A stretch of 64,000 nt of DNA, taken from contig JAFGXP010000017.1 in assembly GCA_016936535.1 (NCBI GenBank), forward strand, positions 164,830 through 228,829, given 5' to 3'. Shown in pieces: positions 17,665 to 27,218 of this stretch. The notes below the pieces were generated by a model that did no database searches, had not been told where the DNA came from, and saw only the letters and a program-made list of their open reading frames with translations. A program made the translations under genes and the position numbers. The stretch's first letter is position 1. Each line of letters begins with the position of its first letter. The stretch is from Thiotrichales bacterium. GTDB taxonomy: Bacteria; Pseudomonadota; Gammaproteobacteria; Thiomicrospirales; Thiomicrospiraceae.

Positions 17665-19365
17665 TTAGCCTCTGCCTTCTTTTGCATTGCTGTTTATCCA
17701 CTGACGCAGAACATGCGCCGCCACCTTGGGATCTTTTTCAACAATTGAACGCACCTTATCGAGCAGTTCATGCTCGGCTTTGGACTCCGCTTCAACCGAA
17801 GCAGCGGTTTTTTGCACCTCTTCGTTCATTTGCTCAAGGGCTTTGGAGATTTCATCAATGTTTTCAATCTCTTCTATCTCTTGTGGAACCTCTTCTGGGT
17901 ACTCCAAGACCGTTTTTTCACGCTGAGTCAATTCACGAAGCAGCGGACGCACGACCACCAATAAAATAATCAGTACCGCCAAGCCAGCTAACAGCTGCTT
18001 GACCAGCTCCCAAAACCAAGACTCCTGCCAGATTGGTGTTGCTTGAACCTGCTCCTCGGAAACCACCGCAAAAGAAGCATTCACCACCGTTAAGGTATCG
18101 CCGCGCGCTTCATCCAGCGCGACCGTATCACTGACCAACTGACGGTAACGCTGCAACTCTTCTTCGCTGAGTGCAAGGCGTTCGACAGTGCCTTCCGTAT
18201 TCAGCGTGATTTTGTCATCCAGTACCACCGCCACCGATAAACGCCGGATCGAACCAATTGAATTTTTAACATGGCTGATAGTACGGTCTAACTCATAATT
18301 CCGCGTGGTCTTTTCGCTGGAGTTTTTCACATTCGGATCGGTGTTAGGATTATAGCTCTCTTCGGGAGCAAGACCGGCGCGGGGCGGTTGATTGGTTAAG
18401 GCACCTGGAACCCCTGCTGGACCTTGCTCACGGTTGATTTCGCGCACCTGCTGTTCAGAGCGCACAGCATTCGGATCTGGCTGGTAATTTTCACGCGTTA
18501 ACTCTTCCTGGGTAAAATCCAAATCCGCAGTGACTTGAGCGCGCACCTTATCCACGCCGCCAACAATGGGCGCGAGTAAATCGACAATCCGGTTAGAAAG
18601 GGTTTGCTCCACCTGCCGAGTATAGTCAAGCTGCTTCATGCTCATATGCAACATACTATTGCTGGTTCGGCTTTCGTCGGTCAATAAATTACCGTTTTGA
18701 TCTACCACGGTTACCGACGTTGGCTCCATGTTAGGAATACTGGAGGAGACGAGATAGACAATTGAGCTGACTTGCTCTTCGTTCAGGGAACGACCGGCGT
18801 GCAGTTGGACCACTACCGAAGCCGTCGGCTTTTGCTCCTTACGCACAAACACTGAACGTTTTGGTAAGCCGAGCATCACGCGTGCCGACTTCACCGCATT
18901 GATGCTGGCCACCGATTTCGCCAGTTCCCCTTCAAGAGCGCGATGATACTGAGTCGTCTCTTTAAATTGGGAAATACCAAAACCCTGGTCGCCATCCAAC
19001 AATTGATAGCCCGTCGCCGCCTGTTTGGGGTAGCCTGCGGCCGCAAGTTTAATTCGAAGTGCATGAACCTGTTCGGTGGGAACAAGAATCGCTCCGCTGC
19101 CACTATCCAACTTATAAGGAACCGCCTCTTGATCAAGCTGCTGAAGGATTTCACTCATCTCTTGGGCTTCAAGACTGCCCAAAAGCAAGGTATAAGGTTT
19201 GGATTGCGCCCAAAACAGAATGCCAACAATCAATGCTAAAGTGGCTGCCAACGCAATCACCAAGCCAACCTGTTTCGCCACGGGCAAAGCGGTTAAATTG
19301 TCAACCATCCGCGAACCCGCACTGGGGTTTAGGGATGAATTAAGGGTCACTTGCGGTTCAGCCAT
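17665..19365 (-). CDS. fliF: Flagellar MS-ring protein FliF
   Basis: FliF builds the MS ring, the base of the basal body. The 566-residue protein has an N-terminal membrane helix (about 32-52), a periplasmic YscJ-like part with EGELAKSVASINAVKSARVMLG, ring-building domains including NYELDRTISHVKNSIGSIRR, a second membrane helix (about 447-468), and a cytoplasmic tail that binds FliG, ending VLRQWINSNAKEGRG. It is the second gene of the fliEFGHIJ unit. Confidence 0.97.
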   Translation of the reverse strand: MAEPQVTLNSSLNPSAGSRMVDNLTALPVAKQVGLVIALAATLALIVGILFWAQSKPYTLLLGSLEAQEMSEILQQLDQEAVPYKLDSGSGAILVPTEQVHALRIKLAAAGYPKQAATGYQLLDGDQGFGISQFKETTQYHRALEGELAKSVASINAVKSARVMLGLPKRSVFVRKEQKPTASVVVQLHAGRSLNEEQVSSIVYLVSSSIPNMEPTSVTVVDQNGNLLTDESRTSNSMLHMSMKQLDYTRQVEQTLSNRIVDLLAPIVGGVDKVRAQVTADLDFTQEELTRENYQPDPNAVRSEQQVREINREQGPAGVPGALTNQPPRAGLAPEESYNPNTDPNVKNSSEKTTRNYELDRTISHVKNSIGSIRRLSVAVVLDDKITLNTEGTVERLALSEEELQRYRQLVSDTVALDEARGDTLTVVNASFAVVSEEQVQATPIWQESWFWELVKQLLAGLAVLIILLVVVRPLLRELTQREKTVLEYPEEVPQEIEEIENIDEISKALEQMNEEVQKTAASVEAESKAEHELLDKVRSIVEKDPKVAAHVLRQWINSNAKEGRG

Positions 19366-19415
19366 TGCACATTCTTTCTAATTTATTTGCAATCCATTCG
19401 ATTAACACAAGGCCG

Positions 19416-19760
19416 TTAAATTGGCATTTGCGTCACTTCTTTATAAGCTTCGACCAGTTTGTTGCGCACCTGAGTCATGGCTTGAAAGGCCAAGCTGGCT
19501 TTTTGCGCTTGCAACATGACCTCAGAAAGCTCAACCCCTGCCTCACCTCGCTCAAAAGCTTCCCTTTGCGTCTTCGCCATTCCTTGTTGCTGATTCACCG
19601 CTTCAATTGAGTGGCTGAGAAGTTGCGCAAAATTATCCGGCTTTTGCCCAGCTTCGACACCCTGAGGCGCAGCACCAACCGGTTCAATCGCTTGCGCTTG
19701 GGCCTGTGCCGCCAAGGAGCGCATTTGCAACAGTAAACTTTGCGTATCAATGGTGCTCAT
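19416..19760 (-). CDS. fliE: Flagellar hook-basal body protein FliE
   Basis: FliE joins the MS ring to the rod. The 114-residue protein ends with the conserved segment [33 protein letters not shown], which is typical of FliE. A strong AAGGAGAGAAGGG-type ribosome site precedes the ATG, and a sigma54 element lies about 60 bases upstream. It is the first gene of the fliEFGHIJ unit. Confidence 0.95.
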   Translation of the reverse strand: MSTIDTQSLLLQMRSLAAQAQAQAIEPVGAAPQGVEAGQKPDNFAQLLSHSIEAVNQQQGMAKTQREAFERGEAGVELSEVMLQAQKASLAFQAMTQVRNKLVEAYKEVTQMPI

Positions 19761-19817
19761 GAAACCCTTCTCTCCTTAATATCTGCAGCGCTGAAAGCGG
19801 TGTACACCAAAAATTTT

Positions 19818-19834
19818 AAGCATGAGTTATGCCA
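19818..19834 (-). promoter_or_regulatory. Sigma54 promoter of fliEFGHIJ
   Basis: The minus strand reads TGGCATAACTCATGCTT: TGGCA and TGCT boxes with GG-GC spacing of ten, followed by an A/T-rich tract. The expected start near 19806 is about 46 bases before fliE. It lies between the flrC stop and fliE. Confidence 0.75.
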
Positions 19835-19911
19835 TATTCTCGCCAAGCGCCAACTCTAGAGTAAAAACTTTATACCAGCCGAGTTTAGCTCTTACATCGT
19901 GATTCTATTGA

Positions 19912-21294
19912 TTATGGTACCTCATGCCCCTGTTCCTTCAAACGTGCGAGCTTATAGCGTAAGGTTCTTGGACTCAGATTGAGCGCTTCGGCAGTTTTTT
20001 GACGATGACCACCGTGCTTTTTTAACGTGTGTAGAATCAATTGAATCTCATGTTCCTTTAAATCGTTGACAGAGAAGTCGCCCGTCGAACCATCCGCGGT
20101 CGCTTTTTTGCTGGCGGATTTTAAAACCTCGGGCGCAGCCGCCTCAGCCGAAAAAAAAGCCGCATCGGAATCCAATCCATCGTCCAGCAGTATATCGACT
20201 TCTTGAATTGTGTCCGAGCTCATTAACAACAAGGCGCGTTGAATCACATTGTCGAGTTCGCGAATATTGCCAGGCCAAGAATGCTGCAGCAATCGACGCA
20301 TCGCTTGAGCGGATAAGACCGGCCGTACACGATTGCTGCCACAATGACGCTGAATCAAACGCTCAGCGATCGCTACAATATCTTTTGGCCGTTCTTTTAG
20401 CGGTGCCAAACGTAATGGAAAAACGTTCAGCCGGTAATAAAGGTCCTCACGAAATCGTCCCTGCGCAATGGCCGTTTTCATTTCGATATTCGACGCACTC
20501 AGCACTCGAACATCTAATTGAATCGGCTTGGTGCTGCCAATGCGTTCCACCTCTTTTTCCTGCAACACACGTAATAATTTGGCTTGTAAATCGGCTTTCA
20601 TCTCACCGATTTCATCTAAAAACAGTGTTCCACCCTGCGCCTGTTCAAACTTTCCAGGCATGGCTTTGATGGCACCCGTAAAAGCCCCTTTCTCGTACCC
20701 AAACAAGGTCGCTTCAAGCATATTTTCTGGAATCGCTGCACAGTTTATCGCAACAAAGGGCGCCTTGGCTCGCGGTGATTGCGCATGCAGATAACGCGCT
20801 AACACCTCTTTACCGGTACCACTGGCACCACTGATATAAATACTGGCATCACTCTGCGCGACCTTTTTGGCCATCGCTTTCAATTGCAGCGTCATCGGAT
20901 CCGCCGCCACAAAATCTTCTTCACTGGCCGCATTACGATTGAAATAAGCTTGGGCTTTTTCCACCAAGACCTTGGCCGCAAAGGGTTTTTCCAAATAATC
21001 GACTGCGCCAAATTTCATCGCTTCAACGGCCTGTTGTACCGTGCCGTAAGCGGTCATCAGCACAATCGGCAGATAGGGTTTTTGAGCACGAATTTTCTGC
21101 ATCAGTGTAAAGCCATCCATTCCATCCATGCGAATGTCACTAAACACCATACCAATATCTTCTTCCAGCGCCTCCAGTGCCTGCTCCGCACTGCTCACCG
21201 CCAGAACGTCAAATTGATGCAAATTGAGGATATCGACCAGTGCCTCTTGCAGCTCAGGATCGTCTTCTATCACCAAAATTTTGGCAATGCTCAT
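19912..21294 (-). CDS. flrC: Sigma54-dependent response regulator FlrC/FleR
   Basis: FlrC/FleR is the second-tier activator of basal body and hook genes. The 460-residue protein has a receiver domain with acidic pocket D11-D12 and phosphoacceptor D53, a sigma54 AAA+ domain with Walker A GASGTGKE, the sigma54 contact motif GAFTGA and [20 protein letters not shown], and a C-terminal Fis-type helix-turn-helix GHRQKTAEALNLSPRTLRYK. It follows flrB by about 50 bases, so the kinase and regulator are a cognate pair. Confidence 0.95.
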   Translation of the reverse strand: MSIAKILVIEDDPELQEALVDILNLHQFDVLAVSSAEQALEALEEDIGMVFSDIRMDGMDGFTLMQKIRAQKPYLPIVLMTAYGTVQQAVEAMKFGAVDYLEKPFAAKVLVEKAQAYFNRNAASEEDFVAADPMTLQLKAMAKKVAQSDASIYISGASGTGKEVLARYLHAQSPRAKAPFVAINCAAIPENMLEATLFGYEKGAFTGAIKAMPGKFEQAQGGTLFLDEIGEMKADLQAKLLRVLQEKEVERIGSTKPIQLDVRVLSASNIEMKTAIAQGRFREDLYYRLNVFPLRLAPLKERPKDIVAIAERLIQRHCGSNRVRPVLSAQAMRRLLQHSWPGNIRELDNVIQRALLLMSSDTIQEVDILLDDGLDSDAAFFSAEAAAPEVLKSASKKATADGSTGDFSVNDLKEHEIQLILHTLKKHGGHRQKTAEALNLSPRTLRYKLARLKEQGHEVP

Positions 21295-21344
21295 CGCTTA
21301 TTTCCTCCAAACTCAACTGCGGCTAGGCCGTCACATCTAAAAAT

Positions 21345-22472
21345 TTATCCATGACGCGGTAAACGCAATCCAAATTGTGATCCAAATCCTAAAATCGACT
21401 TAACCCAAGCCTCACCTTGATGCGCCTCCGCCACCGCTCGCACTACCGCTAACCCCAGACCCGTGCCCTTGGCGCGACTGGTGTAGAAAGGCTCAAAAAT
21501 TTTTTCAAGTTTTTCGGTTTCAATCCCTGGGCCATTATCCGACACAATTAGGTCAATAAAATCCCCATTAGCTTGCACACTGAGTCGAATCACCGCTTGC
21601 GGACCGCGGCTGTGCTCCAGAGCATTATTGATTAAATTTTGCAGCGCGGTAGAAAGCGCATCCATATCCCCCAAAACCTGCAGATTACCCGCACTTTGAT
21701 CATAATGCACCTCGGCTGAACTCTGCTCAATCCGCGCCTGCATATGCGCTAGGGTTTGGGTCATTAAGTCTGACACTTTGAGTGGTGTTTGCGAACTTTT
21801 TCCGCCTTTAGCGTACTGCAACATATCTTGCACCAAAGCTTCGAGGTGCTGCAGACTGGTCAAAATTTTGGCGCTGAATTTTTGCTGTTGCACGGGTGTT
21901 AATTCGGCTTCGTCCAATTGAGAGGCATAAAGCAATGCCGAGGCTAAGGGGGTGCGGATTTGATGCGCTAAAGACGCGGCCATCTCCCCCATCGAAGAGA
22001 GTCGTTGCTGGCGGCTAATCTGCTGTTGTAAACGTCGTGCCTCGGTGACCTCTTGCAGCAAAAGAATTCGCCCAAGCTCCGCATCGAGCGCCGTATTAGT
22101 CAATTGAAAAATACGACCTTGAGGGGTAATCAACTCACCGCCGCGCTGGCGTTTTTCGAAGGTGCGCGCCTGAACATCGAGCCACGGCTGATTCAAGACC
22201 TCACCCAACAAAACCTGGGCACTGGGATTGAGTTCGGTCACTTGATTATCGGGGTTGAGCACCACCACTGCGGCAGGCAAAAGAGCCAATAAACGGGTTA
22301 AACGCTCTGCAACGCGCGCTTTTTCCATGTCACTTTGCGCCAGTTGCGCCTGCAACTGAGCGGTGCGGGCTTGTAAAGCATGATAGCTTTCGGTTAAGCG
22401 CTCGGACGTCTCGGTAAAAAGAACAAAAGCTTCTTCTAACTGTTGGAGGCGTTGCTGATCGGCTGTGTGCAA
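21345..22472 (-). CDS. flrB: Flagellar sensor kinase FlrB/FleS
   Basis: FlrB/FleS phosphorylates FlrC. It is a soluble kinase: coiled coil (about 5-60), a PAS domain (about 65-145), the H box SLAHQIRTPLASALLYASQL with His170, and an ATPase domain with N box LQNLINNALEHS, DNGPGIE and GTGLGLAVV. There are no membrane helices. I propose a TTG start at 22472 because AGGGGT lies six bases upstream and the gene then begins ten bases after the flrA stop. The ATG at 22562 would run through the flrA DNA-binding domain. Confidence 0.93.
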   Translation of the reverse strand: MHTADQQRLQQLEEAFVLFTETSERLTESYHALQARTAQLQAQLAQSDMEKARVAERLTRLLALLPAAVVVLNPDNQVTELNPSAQVLLGEVLNQPWLDVQARTFEKRQRGGELITPQGRIFQLTNTALDAELGRILLLQEVTEARRLQQQISRQQRLSSMGEMAASLAHQIRTPLASALLYASQLDEAELTPVQQQKFSAKILTSLQHLEALVQDMLQYAKGGKSSQTPLKVSDLMTQTLAHMQARIEQSSAEVHYDQSAGNLQVLGDMDALSTALQNLINNALEHSRGPQAVIRLSVQANGDFIDLIVSDNGPGIETEKLEKIFEPFYTSRAKGTGLGLAVVRAVAEAHQGEAWVKSILGFGSQFGLRLPRHG

Positions 22473-22482
22473 GAATGGACCC

Positions 22483-23538
22483 CTAATTGAGTTCGTATTT
22501 ACGAATTTTTTCAACCAAGGTGGTGCGATTGGTTTTAAGCAACTTAGCGGCTTGCGAAACATTTCCTTCGGTCGCGCTTAAGGCACTTTGAATCAATTTG
22601 ACCTCCATTTCAACCAAATAGGATTTCAGATCGACCCCACTTTGCCAATCCACCGCCGAGTCCACATTCAAACTGGCAGACTCTTGCGCTATTGCTTCCT
22701 GCGTATTCAAGGACTGGATGTCACAATCGGCACTCGCATCGGTTGCAATATCCGGGTCTGCTAACACAGTGGCTTCGATTTGATAACGTGATGGCAGATC
22801 AATAAAATCGACAGTGCCGCCCTCAAATAAAATGCTCAAGCGCTCGGCCAAATTACCAAGTTCGCGCACATTCCCAGGCCAATCGTAGGCTTGTAAAGCA
22901 GCAGAAGCCGCCTCGGTTAAGCTGGGCGTTGCTCTGCCATTTTGTTGCATTTGGCGAAACATAAAGTCGAGTAGTTCAGGAATATCTTGCGGTCGCTCGC
23001 GCAAAGCCGGCATTTCAATCGGAAAAACATTAAGACGATAATACAAGTCTTCACGGAAATAGCCGTCGGCAATGTGATTTTCCAATTGACGATGCGTCGC
23101 GGCAATCACCCGTACATCGCATTGAAAAGTGCTGTTGCCTCCGACTCGCTCATAACGACGCTCCTGTAGAACGCGCAATAACTTCACTTGCATCGCCAAG
23201 GGCATATCGCCGATTTCATCTAAAAAAATCGTGCCACGCTCGGCAAGCTCAAAACGCCCTTTGCGGGCGGTAATGGCTCCAGTAAAAGCCCCTTTTTCAT
23301 GACCGAACAGTTCGCTTTCTAATAGTTCACTGGGAATGGCACCACAGTTAATCGGAACAAAAGCACGTTCTGCTCGTTTTGACGCTTCATGCAGGCATTG
23401 AGCCACCACCTCTTTTCCTGTACCAGACTCACCCAGAATTAAAACTGTTGCGTCGGTTTTGGCAACTTGGGCGATTAACTTTTTAACTTTTTGCATTGCG
23501 GGGCTTGAACCCACTAAATTTGAAAACAGCACATCCAT
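22483..23538 (-). CDS. flrA: Sigma54 activator FlrA/FleQ, short form
   Basis: This is the FleQ/FlrA-type activator of flagellar genes. The AAA+ domain has Walker A GESGTGKE (residues 36-43) and GAFTGA (83-88). The C-terminus [20 protein letters not shown] through [13 protein letters not shown] matches FleQ closely. The protein has 351 residues against about 490 for FleQ and FlrA: the N-terminal REC-like domain is absent, and the upstream 150 bp holds only a promoter. The LFRS motif reads LFSN and the post-Walker Arg-Asn reads Gln-Cys, so known c-di-GMP contacts are missing. The ATG at 23538 is used; a TTG five codons earlier is possible. Confidence 0.92.
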   Translation of the reverse strand: MDVLFSNLVGSSPAMQKVKKLIAQVAKTDATVLILGESGTGKEVVAQCLHEASKRAERAFVPINCGAIPSELLESELFGHEKGAFTGAITARKGRFELAERGTIFLDEIGDMPLAMQVKLLRVLQERRYERVGGNSTFQCDVRVIAATHRQLENHIADGYFREDLYYRLNVFPIEMPALRERPQDIPELLDFMFRQMQQNGRATPSLTEAASAALQAYDWPGNVRELGNLAERLSILFEGGTVDFIDLPSRYQIEATVLADPDIATDASADCDIQSLNTQEAIAQESASLNVDSAVDWQSGVDLKSYLVEMEVKLIQSALSATEGNVSQAAKLLKTNRTTLVEKIRKYELN

Positions 23539-23631
23539 TTTGCCAAACCCCAATTTTATGCTTGCCTGCTTGACCGTTTCCCCTCAGCAGAGCAAGCCTC
23601 AATCCCCAAGAAGTTGCTTTTTGATGAAGCC

Positions 23632-23660
23632 TTTATAATAAGTTTAAGATGGGATGTCAA
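23632..23660 (-). promoter_or_regulatory. Sigma70 promoter of flrA
   Basis: On the minus strand, a perfect -35 TTGACA at 23660-23655 and a TATAAA -10 at 23637-23632 are separated by exactly 17 bases. The start of transcription would fall near 23625, about 87 bases before flrA. This is the best sigma70 promoter I see in the flagellar region and fits flrA at the top of the hierarchy. Confidence 0.8.
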
Positions 23661-23692
23661 AAAATTGGCGGGGTATTTGTTCGTAATTTTTA

Positions 23693-23989
23693 TTACTTTA
23701 GATAGGCCTTAACTTGAGATAAGTTTTTTAAGGAATTTTGCCGCTCTTGGTTGAGCTCTTGTTGAGCGCGATAGGCTAAGGTCATCACCGTTCGGTTATC
23801 TTTGAGGAGTTGTTCGGCAATTGGCAACAAGACCTGCTCAGCTTGAGCTTCTAGGGCTTGTAGGCGTCCTCGCCAATAGATATCTGAGTCGGCCAGAGCC
23901 TGCCATTGCTGGGCTTTAGCCAACTGCACTCGCTGTTGTGAAAGACTTAAAATTTCAAGCCGTTCAAATTGTGAAACCTCCTGTTCCAT
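23693..23989 (-). CDS. fliT: Probable flagellar chaperone FliT
   Basis: A 98-residue helical protein rich in Gln, Glu and Leu, with the central segment KAQQWQALADSDIYWRGRLQ. FliT is the chaperone of the cap protein FliD and is small, helical and poorly conserved. Position directly after fliS, starting one base past its stop, supports the call. There is no catalytic motif to check, so identity rests mainly on size and context. Confidence 0.75.
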   Translation of the reverse strand: MEQEVSQFERLEILSLSQQRVQLAKAQQWQALADSDIYWRGRLQALEAQAEQVLLPIAEQLLKDNRTVMTLAYRAQQELNQERQNSLKNLSQVKAYLK

Positions 23990-24427
23990 TTAGAGCGCAC
24001 CCATCGAATCCAGTTGCTGTTTGCTGACCCGTTTGAGGTTTTCAGGCATCTGTTTCCAGGCTTCAAGCAATGGCTCCAACAAGGCAATCACTTCTTGAAT
24101 CTTATCCAGATCATTCTGCAAACTGGCTTGGACGGTAATTCGATAGCAGTAATCGTAAAGTGCAGCAAGATTTTCGGCCACTTCTTTACCTTTATCATGA
24201 TTTAAACCGGCTTGCAAAGCGGCCAACAACGATAAAGCTTTGTTCAGGTGTTCCGCTTTTTTGGCATAGTTTTTCTGCTCAATAAAAATTTTGGCCAACT
24301 TCAAATTCTTGAGGCTGTGCTCATAAAGCATCTCGACTAACTTATGCGGTGAGGCTTCGGTAACGGCCGTTTCAACCGCTGTTTTCGCATAGGTTTTTGC
24401 AAATTGATTGCGCATTGCCATGTTCAT
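23990..24427 (-). CDS. fliS: Flagellin export chaperone FliS
   Basis: FliS binds the C-terminus of flagellin and prevents premature polymerisation. The 145-residue protein has the FliS signature SPHKLVEMLYEHSLKNLKLA (residues 26-45) and ENLAALYDYCYRITVQASLQ (about 85-104). The ATG at 24427 has AGGGAA upstream. It follows fliD by 27 bases, and the two probably share the sigma28 promoter before fliD. Confidence 0.95.
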   Translation of the reverse strand: MNMAMRNQFAKTYAKTAVETAVTEASPHKLVEMLYEHSLKNLKLAKIFIEQKNYAKKAEHLNKALSLLAALQAGLNHDKGKEVAENLAALYDYCYRITVQASLQNDLDKIQEVIALLEPLLEAWKQMPENLKRVSKQQLDSMGAL

Positions 24428-24454
24428 ACGATTTCCCTCGTTATTTTTTTATTT

Positions 24455-26428
24455 TTACTCGTCACGGTTAAACAGAGCACTTAGTTGATTTTGAGTTGCT
24501 TCTGCATTAGACATTATCGACTGCAATACCGAAAACTGAAGACGATATTTCATCTCCAAACGCTCATAACGTGCATCAATCTGCTTGGACTTTTCTTCAT
24601 AGCTATCGCTTTTTTGCGTTAGCGAATCCAAACGCTGGCTAATCAATCCCGTTTCAGCGGTAAAAAAATTATCAATGGTTTCCTGTAAGCGACTGGCGAA
24701 CCCTTGCGCAAAATTGAGATTCACATTCGCGCCGGGATTGCCATTCACGGCAAACGATAGCCCGCGCATTTGGGTATCGCCATTGTCAGCGACGGCAAAA
24801 TCGGAAATTGTAATTTTTCGACCATCCTCCGCATCGGCATAGACTCCTAAACTCAAAACGCCTCCAGAAGCCGTTTGCAAAGTGCCATCTACGTTTTTTC
24901 CGGTTTGCAATAAAGGGTCACCGGTATTCGCCAAACTCAAGTTGAGACTGGACTCGCTGCCATAGCGATTGGATTGCAATACAATCTCGTTGGCCGCATT
25001 TACATAACCGGAAACGGTTGCGCCAGTCGCTGCAATCTCACTGTTGTTATTGATGGTGTTGACCAATGATAACAAGTACGCCTGAGGATCGCTGTCGTCA
25101 GTGGGTAAATTCAATGTCACCATATTGGAACCATCCACCGCAATATCAAAGGTTCCACCGGCTTGAGAAGCAAAGCTCCACTCGGCGCGGGTCGCTTCTT
25201 GGCTAATTTGCAGCGTGTAATTGCCAGTTTCTGTGCGATCGGTTGCGTCTAAAAAACGTACCGCTGGATTGTCGGAGACGCCGCTTTTTGCTAACAAATT
25301 TCCGATGCCCGCCAAATTATTTTGCAGCGCGTTTGTAAACGTGGCTTCATCAATTTGCAGTACGCCTTCGCGGTCAAAATTCAAACCAATAAACCCAAGG
25401 GCATTTTCGCCACTCCCAAGGCCTTCGATTGCGCCAGACATGGCGGTTTTAATTTGGTCTTTAACCGAACGCAACAGACTGCTGCCAGCCAAATCGCCGT
25501 AGAACGCAAACTCTTCGGATTCTTGCTCAGCCTGAGTCAGCTGGCTAGCATCGTAACGTCCCAGTTCGCTCAAGATGGTCCCAAGTTGGTTATAGACATC
25601 GACAAAACTGCGGATGGTCTCTTCTACCTTAGCGCTGTCTGGATTGATGGTCAGAGTATTGATGGCGCCGAGTGAAGCGCTGTTTAATTGAAACTCGACC
25701 CCTTCAATCACATTACTGAAACGATTGGTACTGTTAGAAATATCCAAACCGTTTAAACTCAACACCGCATCTTGTGCCACGGCGGTAACGGTGTAACTGG
25801 CCGGATTACTGTTTGGAAACCCCGCTGCATTGGCGGCACCAAAGGTAATTTCACCGGCTGCACCAGAGGTTTTTGAATTCATCATCAAACGGTATCCTGA
25901 CCCATCATTTACCACGGCAGCACTGACCCCGAAATTGCCATTATTCAGGTACTGACTTAAACCTTCTAGGGTTCCAGTTGAGGCATCCAGATTAATCGAA
26001 GTGGTTTGACCATTCACGGTAAACTCAAACACGCCACTGCTGGCGAGGGTGGATTGAGGGGACGCATAGGTTTGCGCAAAGACCAACGAATGGGTTTGGG
26101 CTAATTGTTTTGATTCAATCTGATAAACCCCAGCTGCCGCTCCACTCTGGGCCTTTGCCGAGACCACCGATTCATTGGAAGAGCTGACGGACAGCTCTCG
26201 AAACAAGGCTGGTGATGTTAAGTCTGAAACATAAGTTTGAAACGCGGTTAAGTTGGTCTGTAAATACTTGAGCGCACTGAATTCCGTTTCTACTTTTTCG
26301 GTACGTTTTGCCAAAATCGCTTTTTGGCTGGCCACATCCGCCTCAGCCAAAACCTTGGCCATATTGCCAATATCAAAACTGCTGCGTGTTAAAGAGTTCA
26401 CCAAGGTGGTGCCGATTTCATTTGCCAT
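24455..26428 (-). CDS. fliD: Flagellar filament cap protein FliD
   Basis: FliD forms the cap under which flagellin polymerises and can act in adhesion. The 657-residue protein has the N-terminal domain with LKYLQTNLTAFQTYVSDLTS and LFRELSVSSSNESVVSAKA, and the C-terminal helical domain (about 560-657). It is long for this family, since many FliD proteins have about 460-480 residues. The extra length lies in the middle surface-exposed part, which contains repeated Ala/Asn/Gly-rich beta segments. The ATG has AAGGAG upstream. Confidence 0.94.
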   Translation of the reverse strand: MANEIGTTLVNSLTRSSFDIGNMAKVLAEADVASQKAILAKRTEKVETEFSALKYLQTNLTAFQTYVSDLTSPALFRELSVSSSNESVVSAKAQSGAAAGVYQIESKQLAQTHSLVFAQTYASPQSTLASSGVFEFTVNGQTTSINLDASTGTLEGLSQYLNNGNFGVSAAVVNDGSGYRLMMNSKTSGAAGEITFGAANAAGFPNSNPASYTVTAVAQDAVLSLNGLDISNSTNRFSNVIEGVEFQLNSASLGAINTLTINPDSAKVEETIRSFVDVYNQLGTILSELGRYDASQLTQAEQESEEFAFYGDLAGSSLLRSVKDQIKTAMSGAIEGLGSGENALGFIGLNFDREGVLQIDEATFTNALQNNLAGIGNLLAKSGVSDNPAVRFLDATDRTETGNYTLQISQEATRAEWSFASQAGGTFDIAVDGSNMVTLNLPTDDSDPQAYLLSLVNTINNNSEIAATGATVSGYVNAANEIVLQSNRYGSESSLNLSLANTGDPLLQTGKNVDGTLQTASGGVLSLGVYADAEDGRKITISDFAVADNGDTQMRGLSFAVNGNPGANVNLNFAQGFASRLQETIDNFFTAETGLISQRLDSLTQKSDSYEEKSKQIDARYERLEMKYRLQFSVLQSIMSNAEATQNQLSALFNRDE

Positions 26429-26484
26429 TTTCTGCTCCTTTGGCCAAACGAGATGCCTGTGCCAATTTTTATCCTATGGTCAGG

Positions 26485-26511
26485 ATATCGACAGCAAAAG
26501 TCAAAACTTTA
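26485..26511 (-). promoter_or_regulatory. Sigma28 promoter of fliD-fliS-fliT
   Basis: On the minus strand, TAAAGTTT (26511-26504) is followed by an 11-base spacer and GTCGATAT (26492-26485). The enterobacterial FliA consensus is TAAAGTTT-N11-GCCGATAA, so the -35 half is perfect and the -10 half matches at six of eight positions. It lies 57 bases before the fliD ATG and just after the flaG terminator. Confidence 0.75.
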
Positions 26512-26531
26512 GCCAAATCAAACAGGCAAAC

Positions 26532-26556
26532 AAAAAAAGCGGCCTTTACGACCGCT
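26532..26556 (-). terminator. Rho-independent terminator after flaG
   Basis: On the minus strand a 7-bp stem AGCGGTC/GGCCGCT (one G-T pair) with a GTAAA loop is followed by seven T. It ends the flagellin-flaG transcript before the fliD promoter. Confidence 0.85.
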
Positions 26557-26597
26557 AAACACACAAGGGAAAACAGAGCAGACCGCTTAAGGCCTGC

Positions 26598-27056
26598 CTA
26601 AGCCTGCTCGTGGGTGAGCAAGCCGGGGGGAAATTGAACATTTTCGTTACCAGCAGTTTGAGTCGCCAGAAAATCGGAAATGTTTTTCGCAATTTTTAAA
26701 AAAGTTTCGTGAGGAATTTGCCGAATAATCTCATCGTTTTGTGAGTTTTTAATCAAAATCTTCATTCGTTCACTGTCGCTGTCTTTTTCAAAACGCAAAT
26801 AATTTTGTAACTTTTCTAATTGTTGATTTAGACGCTGCAAATTAGCATCAACTTCTGATTGACTGTTTTGTGCGTCGGCAGAGAAACCGGTTTGCAAGGG
26901 TGGTGCGTTTTCTAACATGGCTGCCGTGGCGACGGGAATCATTGCCGCTTTGGCGTCCGTATTGAGTGCGCTTGATGTCACCGCCATACGATTGGTTGAA
27001 ACAGAACTCATGCGTGCATCGACAACCGAAGCGGAAAAATTCGTAACGTCTGTCAT
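26598..27056 (-). CDS. flaG: FlaG family protein
   Basis: FlaG proteins affect filament length in polar flagella, by a mechanism not well understood. The 152-residue product has an unstructured N-terminal half (about 1-65) and the FlaG domain: LQRLNQQLEKLQNYLRFEKD, then MKILIKNSQNDEIIRQIPHE. Position between flagellin and fliD is the usual one. AAAGGAG precedes the ATG. A weak sigma28-like -35 (TAAAG near 27119) lies upstream, but the -10 match is poor, so it may be read from the flagellin promoter. Confidence 0.9.
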   Translation of the reverse strand: MTDVTNFSASVVDARMSSVSTNRMAVTSSALNTDAKAAMIPVATAAMLENAPPLQTGFSADAQNSQSEVDANLQRLNQQLEKLQNYLRFEKDSDSERMKILIKNSQNDEIIRQIPHETFLKIAKNISDFLATQTAGNENVQFPPGLLTHEQA

Positions 27057-27218
27057 GATGACGCTCCTTTATTGTTTGACCAACCTATTCATACGAATAA
27101 AAATAACGGTCTTTAGGATTTCATTATTTTGTACAACAGTCAAACTATCTCGCTCTACCTAACCGAACCACTGAGCAAGAGCAACGTCAATCAAGATTAA
27201 CCGGTCTCTCGCTCAGAG

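Noticed and set aside
22473..22562. ATG at 22562 as start of flrB
   Set aside because: It would overlap the flrA helix-turn-helix by about 80 bases. The TTG at 22472 has a good ribosome site.
26448..26466. TTGGCACAGGCATC upstream of fliD as sigma54 promoter
   Set aside because: TC rather than GC follows at the required spacing, and a much better sigma28 promoter is present.
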